NCBI GenBank assembly: GCA_021815525.1
Contig: JAKAGN010000065.1
Span: 1-9,835, forward strand
Direction of reading: 5' to 3'
Source of the DNA: Deltaproteobacteria bacterium
GTDB taxonomy: Bacteria > Desulfobacterota > Desulfobacteria > Desulfobacterales > Desulfatibacillaceae
Length of the DNA: 9,835 nucleotides
Below, in pieces: positions 6,734 to 9,835 of this stretch (positions are counted from its first letter, which is position 1; every line of letters starts with the position of its first letter). The notes beneath the pieces are model-generated. The model was not told the origin of the DNA. It saw only the letters and a program-made list of their open reading frames with translations, and searched no databases. A program made the position numbers and the translations under genes.

Positions 6734-8002
6734 ATGATCGAAACACGCCGTTTCTTCATAGATGTAGGAAACTTGAGCGACGCCGGCGGCAGGGAGAAGA
6801 ACGAGGACTACCACGCCTACTACGCAACGGACACGAGTTCCATCTTCATTCTTTCCGATGGCATGGGGGGGCACGCCGGAGGGGAGGTGGCGTCCCTCGC
6901 GGCGGTCTCGGCCATCAAGGCCCGCTTCCTCGAAAGCCCCCAAGAGGAGCCCCGGCAGCTGCTCATGGACTGCATAGAAGCGGCTCACGGGGAGATCCAG
7001 CGCCAGGCCGGGCAGTCGCCCGAATATCGCGGCATGGGCGCCACCTGCGTGGTCCTCCTCATCACTTCCGAGGAGACCGCTTGGTGCGCTCACGTGGGCG
7101 ACAGCAGGCTTTACCTTTTCAACAGCGGAAAGCTCGTCATGAAGACGCGCGACCATTCCCTGGTGCAAAGCCTCGTCTCCATAGGCCAGCTGACCCCATC
7201 CGAGGCCCTTTCGCATCCCAACAGGAACGCCATCCTGCAGGCCCTTGGAATGGAAAGCCCCATCCACCCCGAGCTTTCCGAGTCTCCCCGCGCCATAGAG
7301 GACGGGGACACCTTTCTTCTCTGCTCGGACGGGCTTTGGGAGCTTGTCGGTGACGAGGATCTGGCGTCCTGCTGCGCCTCGGCCGCCAGCGCCCAGGACG
7401 CATGCATCGATCTCGTGGACCTCGCCAAGTCGCGCGGGCGCGACGACTATGACAACATAACCATCCAGGTCATAAGGATAACGCGCAAGGCCGAGGCAAG
7501 AAGGGAGGGCGCAGCCAAGCGACATGAAGGCGCCACGCCGAAGCCCGAGGCGGAAGCCCAGCCTCCAGCGCCAGCCAAGCCCTGGGAGGAGCCGCGTCAG
7601 CTTCCGGCCCGGCCCGGGAAGGCGGCTGCGGGAGGAAAAAAGAGGCTGCTCCTTTCGGCCTTTGTCCTGGGACTGATTTCCGGGTTGCTCATAGGCGCGC
7701 TTTGCCTGGGGGTATATATCAGGTTTTTTCAGCCCGCCAAGCAAAAGGAGCCTGTTTCGAGCCAGCTCCGGAAAGCCTTGGACGAGGCTCCCCCCAAGGA
7801 TGTGAAGGCAAGCCCCCCTGGCGCTGGAAAGGATACGGGCGCCGCCACGGGCAAGGGAGCTTCAGCCGCCAGGTCGGGTCCCGGGGCCTCCCGGAAGGAG
7901 CAGGCGCAGAGACCTCCAAGAAGCCCTGCGAGAACCAATGGGAGAAAGGCCGCTAGCGCCGCGTCCGTTCCCGGAACCAACACGGCCGAGCCGCAGCCGT
8001 GA
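6734..8002 (+). CDS. Membrane-anchored PP2C-family Ser/Thr protein phosphatase
   Basis: 422 residues. ATG start, with GGGA at 6722-6725 as a modest ribosome site. The PP2C catalytic domain (about 8-250) has the metal-binding motifs in order: REKNED (Glu24, Asp25), SDGMGGHAGG (Asp42), GMGATC, AHVGDSRLY (Asp123), CSDGLWE (Asp199) and DDYDN (Asp240, Asn241). All expected metal ligands are present, so it should be an active Mn/Mg-dependent phosphatase. A charged, Pro/Ala-rich linker (252-300) is followed by one membrane segment (about 304-331) and an 85-90-residue tail rich in Lys, Pro, Ala and Gly with no recognised domain. By topology the phosphatase is cytoplasmic and the tail periplasmic. It follows the VWA-FHA gene after 30 bp and most simply reverses phosphorylation by the kinase encoded at 1830-4349. 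Confidence 0.93.
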   Translation: MIETRRFFIDVGNLSDAGGREKNEDYHAYYATDTSSIFILSDGMGGHAGGEVASLAAVSAIKARFLESPQEEPRQLLMDCIEAAHGEIQRQAGQSPEYRGMGATCVVLLITSEETAWCAHVGDSRLYLFNSGKLVMKTRDHSLVQSLVSIGQLTPSEALSHPNRNAILQALGMESPIHPELSESPRAIEDGDTFLLCSDGLWELVGDEDLASCCASAASAQDACIDLVDLAKSRGRDDYDNITIQVIRITRKAEARREGAAKRHEGATPKPEAEAQPPAPAKPWEEPRQLPARPGKAAAGGKKRLLLSAFVLGLISGLLIGALCLGVYIRFFQPAKQKEPVSSQLRKALDEAPPKDVKASPPGAGKDTGAATGKGASAARSGPGASRKEQAQRPPRSPARTNGRKAASAASVPGTNTAEPQP

Positions 8003-8134
8003 AACCGGATACTGCCGCTGGTGGAACTTCGGGGAGGAAGTCCGGCGGGGAAAACCTTGCAAAGGCCCCGGCGACAATCCGGAGGAAAAACAAGGCGAAG
8101 CGACGAGGGCCAACAGACCAGGGAAAAAGCTAAC
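8003..8134 (+). promoter_or_regulatory. 132-bp intercistronic leader with two hairpins
   Basis: This is the longest non-coding stretch in the window. Hairpin 1 (8023-8043) pairs GG-ACTTC with GAAGT-CC around a 6-base loop, with one bulged A. Hairpin 2 (8046-8070) pairs CGGGG with CCCCG and, after a 4-base AAAA bulge, CCTT with AAGG around a 3-base loop. Neither ends in a U-tract, so they are not standard intrinsic terminators. They could stabilise or process the message between the phosphatase and the ABC gene. The downstream ribosome site AGGGA (8120-8124) is outside both hairpins. Confidence 0.35.
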
Positions 8135-9835
8135 ATGGACGTGACCTGCGCCAATTGCGGAAAAAAGACTCCCGAAAACTCCAGTTTCTGCCAGAACTGC
8201 GGAAAAACTCAGACCGGGAAGCCGGGGCCTGCTGCGGATTCCGTGACCATCGGAAGCGGCAAGGCAAACGGCATCGTGATGAACTCGCCCGTGGTTTCCG
8301 AGCGCCACGCCAAGGTTAAATACCAGGGAGGACGCTTTTCCATTTCGGATCTGCAAAGCACCAACGGGATTTTCATCAACGGCGAACGGGTTTCGGAAGG
8401 CGATTTTTCCTTTCGTGACCAGGTTCACGTGGCCAACTTGCCTTTTCCCTGGGACCATCCCCAAATCCTGTCCCTGGTCAGCGGCCGGATTCCGGCCCTT
8501 GTGTCCGAGCCTCACAGGCTAACCATAGGCCGGAATCCCGATTCCCACGTCAGGGTCAACAACCCCACCGTTTCATGGGACCATGCCGTTATAGATGCGA
8601 GCGGCGGCCGGCTTTTCGTGGAGGACTTGGGAAGCGCCAACGGCACCTACCTGGACGACGAGCGCATCCCCCCGAAAACTCGGGTTCCACTCTCGCTGCG
8701 CCGGAACTTGAGGCTGGGGCCGGTGGCCGTGCCCTGGCAGACGGCCGCCGAGAAATCCGGGCCCATCTCGGTGCTGCGCCTGGCCGGCCGCGCGAAGGTG
8801 GCGGCTGGCCCAATCCCGGTTTCGGGGCGCGAGATTTCGGTGGGGCGCGATCCCGCTAACGATGTGGTCATCTCCGACCCCTCGGTTTCGGCGCGCCACG
8901 CTAGAATCTTCCGCCAGGGCGCGGGCTATCTCGTGGAGGACCTCGATAGCTCGAACGGCACCTTCGTGAACGGCCAGAAGATCACGGAGGCGCGGCCTCT
9001 CAATCCGTCCGACACCATAGTTTTCGGCCGTGTGGAGGCCGGGCTCGACCTCGCCGAAACGCAGTGGGCCGAGGGCGGCGTCACGTTGGACGCGGTTTCC
9101 CTCGAACGGCGGGTGAGGCTTTCGGACAAACGCATCGTCAAGGTGCTGGACAGCTTTTCCTTGAGTGTCGCGGCCGGGGAGATCGTGGCCATCATGGGGC
9201 CCAGCGGCAGCGGCAAAACGAGCCTTCTCACCACGCTAGCGGGCTATACGCCGCCCGACAGCGGCGAGGTCCTCTTTAACGGGGTTTCCCTTTACCGGAA
9301 CTACGAGGCTTTCAAGGCGAGGATAGGCTACGTGCCCCAGGAAGACCTCCTCCACGGGGATCTCACGGTCCGGGAATGCTTCACCGCTGCGGCGCGGCTC
9401 AAGCTGGGCGAGGCTTCCGAGGCGGATATCCGGCGCCTCGTCGAAAACGTGATCGCTGACATGGGGCTTTCGGCCCAGGCGGACGACATCATCGGCACGG
9501 CCAGGAAGAGGGGGCTCTCGGGGGGGCAGAGGAAGCGCGTTAACATCGGTCTCGAACTCCTGTCCTCGCCGGGTCTCCTGTTCCTGGACGAGCCCACCTC
9601 CTCACTTTCGTCCAAGGACGCCAGGACGGTGATGAGTCTTCTTCGGAAGCTGGCGGACCAGGGCCGCACCATCCTCCTCACCATCCATCAGCCGGGGAAG
9701 AAGGTCCTGGCCATGATCGATCACCTGGCCATCGTGGATGTGGGAGGCAAGCTTGCCTACTACGGACCAACGAGGCTTGCGGCCCAGTATTTCGAGAAGC
9801 ACCTGGACGCCCTTAAGGTGCCTCTGGACGAGATC
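8135..9835 (+). CDS. Zinc ribbon-triple FHA-ABC transporter ATPase, 3' partial
   Basis: 567 codons are open to the window end, so the gene is cut. ATG at 8135 has AGGGA 10 bases upstream. A zinc ribbon (Cys5, Cys8, Cys19, Cys22) is followed by three FHA domains. FHA1 (about 36-104) has Ser41 where the GR arginine belongs. FHA2 (about 127-200) has GRN, Ser147, His150 and SANGTYL. FHA3 (about 230-300) has GRD, Ser252, His255 and SSNGTFVN. An ABCG-type ATPase follows from about 315: Walker A GPSGSGKT (355-362), Q-loop Gln402, signature LSGGQ (461-465), Walker B LLFLDEP (481-487) and switch His518. The D-loop reads SSLS instead of SALD/SGLD, which I believe is common in FHA-ABC proteins. The missing 3' end probably encodes an ABC-2 permease domain. 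FHA gating of transport by phosphorylation is the likely role; the substrate cannot be told. Confidence 0.92.
   Translation, partial: MDVTCANCGKKTPENSSFCQNCGKTQTGKPGPAADSVTIGSGKANGIVMNSPVVSERHAKVKYQGGRFSISDLQSTNGIFINGERVSEGDFSFRDQVHVANLPFPWDHPQILSLVSGRIPALVSEPHRLTIGRNPDSHVRVNNPTVSWDHAVIDASGGRLFVEDLGSANGTYLDDERIPPKTRVPLSLRRNLRLGPVAVPWQTAAEKSGPISVLRLAGRAKVAAGPIPVSGREISVGRDPANDVVISDPSVSARHARIFRQGAGYLVEDLDSSNGTFVNGQKITEARPLNPSDTIVFGRVEAGLDLAETQWAEGGVTLDAVSLERRVRLSDKRIVKVLDSFSLSVAAGEIVAIMGPSGSGKTSLLTTLAGYTPPDSGEVLFNGVSLYRNYEAFKARIGYVPQEDLLHGDLTVRECFTAAARLKLGEASEADIRRLVENVIADMGLSAQADDIIGTARKRGLSGGQRKRVNIGLELLSSPGLLFLDEPTSSLSSKDARTVMSLLRKLADQGRTILLTIHQPGKKVLAMIDHLAIVDVGGKLAYYGPTRLAAQYFEKHLDALKVPLDEI

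Noticed and set aside
6476..7744. Long open frame on the minus strand opposite the phosphatase gene; also 1965-2861 minus opposite the kinase.
   Set aside because: Both lie inside well-supported genes with clear motifs. Their translations show no domain, and long antisense frames are expected in GC-rich coding DNA.
8030..8075. Possible RNase P RNA or c-di-GMP riboswitch from the GAGGAAGTCCGG and TTGCAAAGGCC strings.
   Set aside because: The gap is only 132 bp, far too short for RNase P RNA, and the flanking conserved elements of either RNA class are absent.
7938..8144. Small plus-strand open frame across the phosphatase end and the leader.
   Set aside because: It starts inside the phosphatase gene in another frame, has no ribosome site, and has a random-looking basic composition.

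Overview
The window is gene-dense, GC-rich and coded entirely on the + strand. Protein architecture points to a Gram-negative bacterium of deltaproteobacterial grade (Desulfobacterota or Myxococcota-like). The pointers are abundant Ser/Thr kinases fused to formylglycine-generating-enzyme-like (FGE/SUMF1) domains, many FHA domains, and a domain resembling the type IV pilus protein PilP. This placement is an inference from domain content, not from a marker gene.

Layout: (1) 3-1742 is the 3' part of a membrane protein, a linker plus one membrane segment plus two FGE-like domains; its N-terminus lies upstream of the window. (2) 1830-4349 is a complete 839-residue protein with zinc ribbon, Ser/Thr kinase, proline-rich linker, membrane segment, FGE-like domain and PilP-like domain. 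(3) 4398-5024 is a double zinc-ribbon FHA protein. (4) 5021-6703 is a secreted/membrane VWA protein with a cytoplasmic FHA domain. (5) 6734-8002 is a PP2C-type phosphatase with a membrane anchor. (6) 8135 to the window end is a zinc ribbon, three FHA domains and an ABC ATPase, cut off before the expected ABC-2 permease part.

Spacing (87 bp, 48 bp, a 4-bp ATGA overlap, 30 bp, 132 bp) and common orientation suggest one operon or two closely spaced transcription units. The genes read as a phospho-threonine signalling module. A transmembrane kinase (perhaps two) senses something in the periplasm through FGE-fold domains. A PP2C phosphatase opposes it. FHA proteins read out phosphorylation: a small zinc-ribbon adaptor, a VWA protein and an ABC transporter.

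The most unusual element is the PilP-like C-terminus on the kinase. By topology it would lie in the periplasm, where real PilP contacts pilus inner-membrane proteins and the secretin. The module may therefore link kinase signalling to a type IV pilus or other secretin machine. No RNA gene, CRISPR array, insertion sequence or attachment site was seen.
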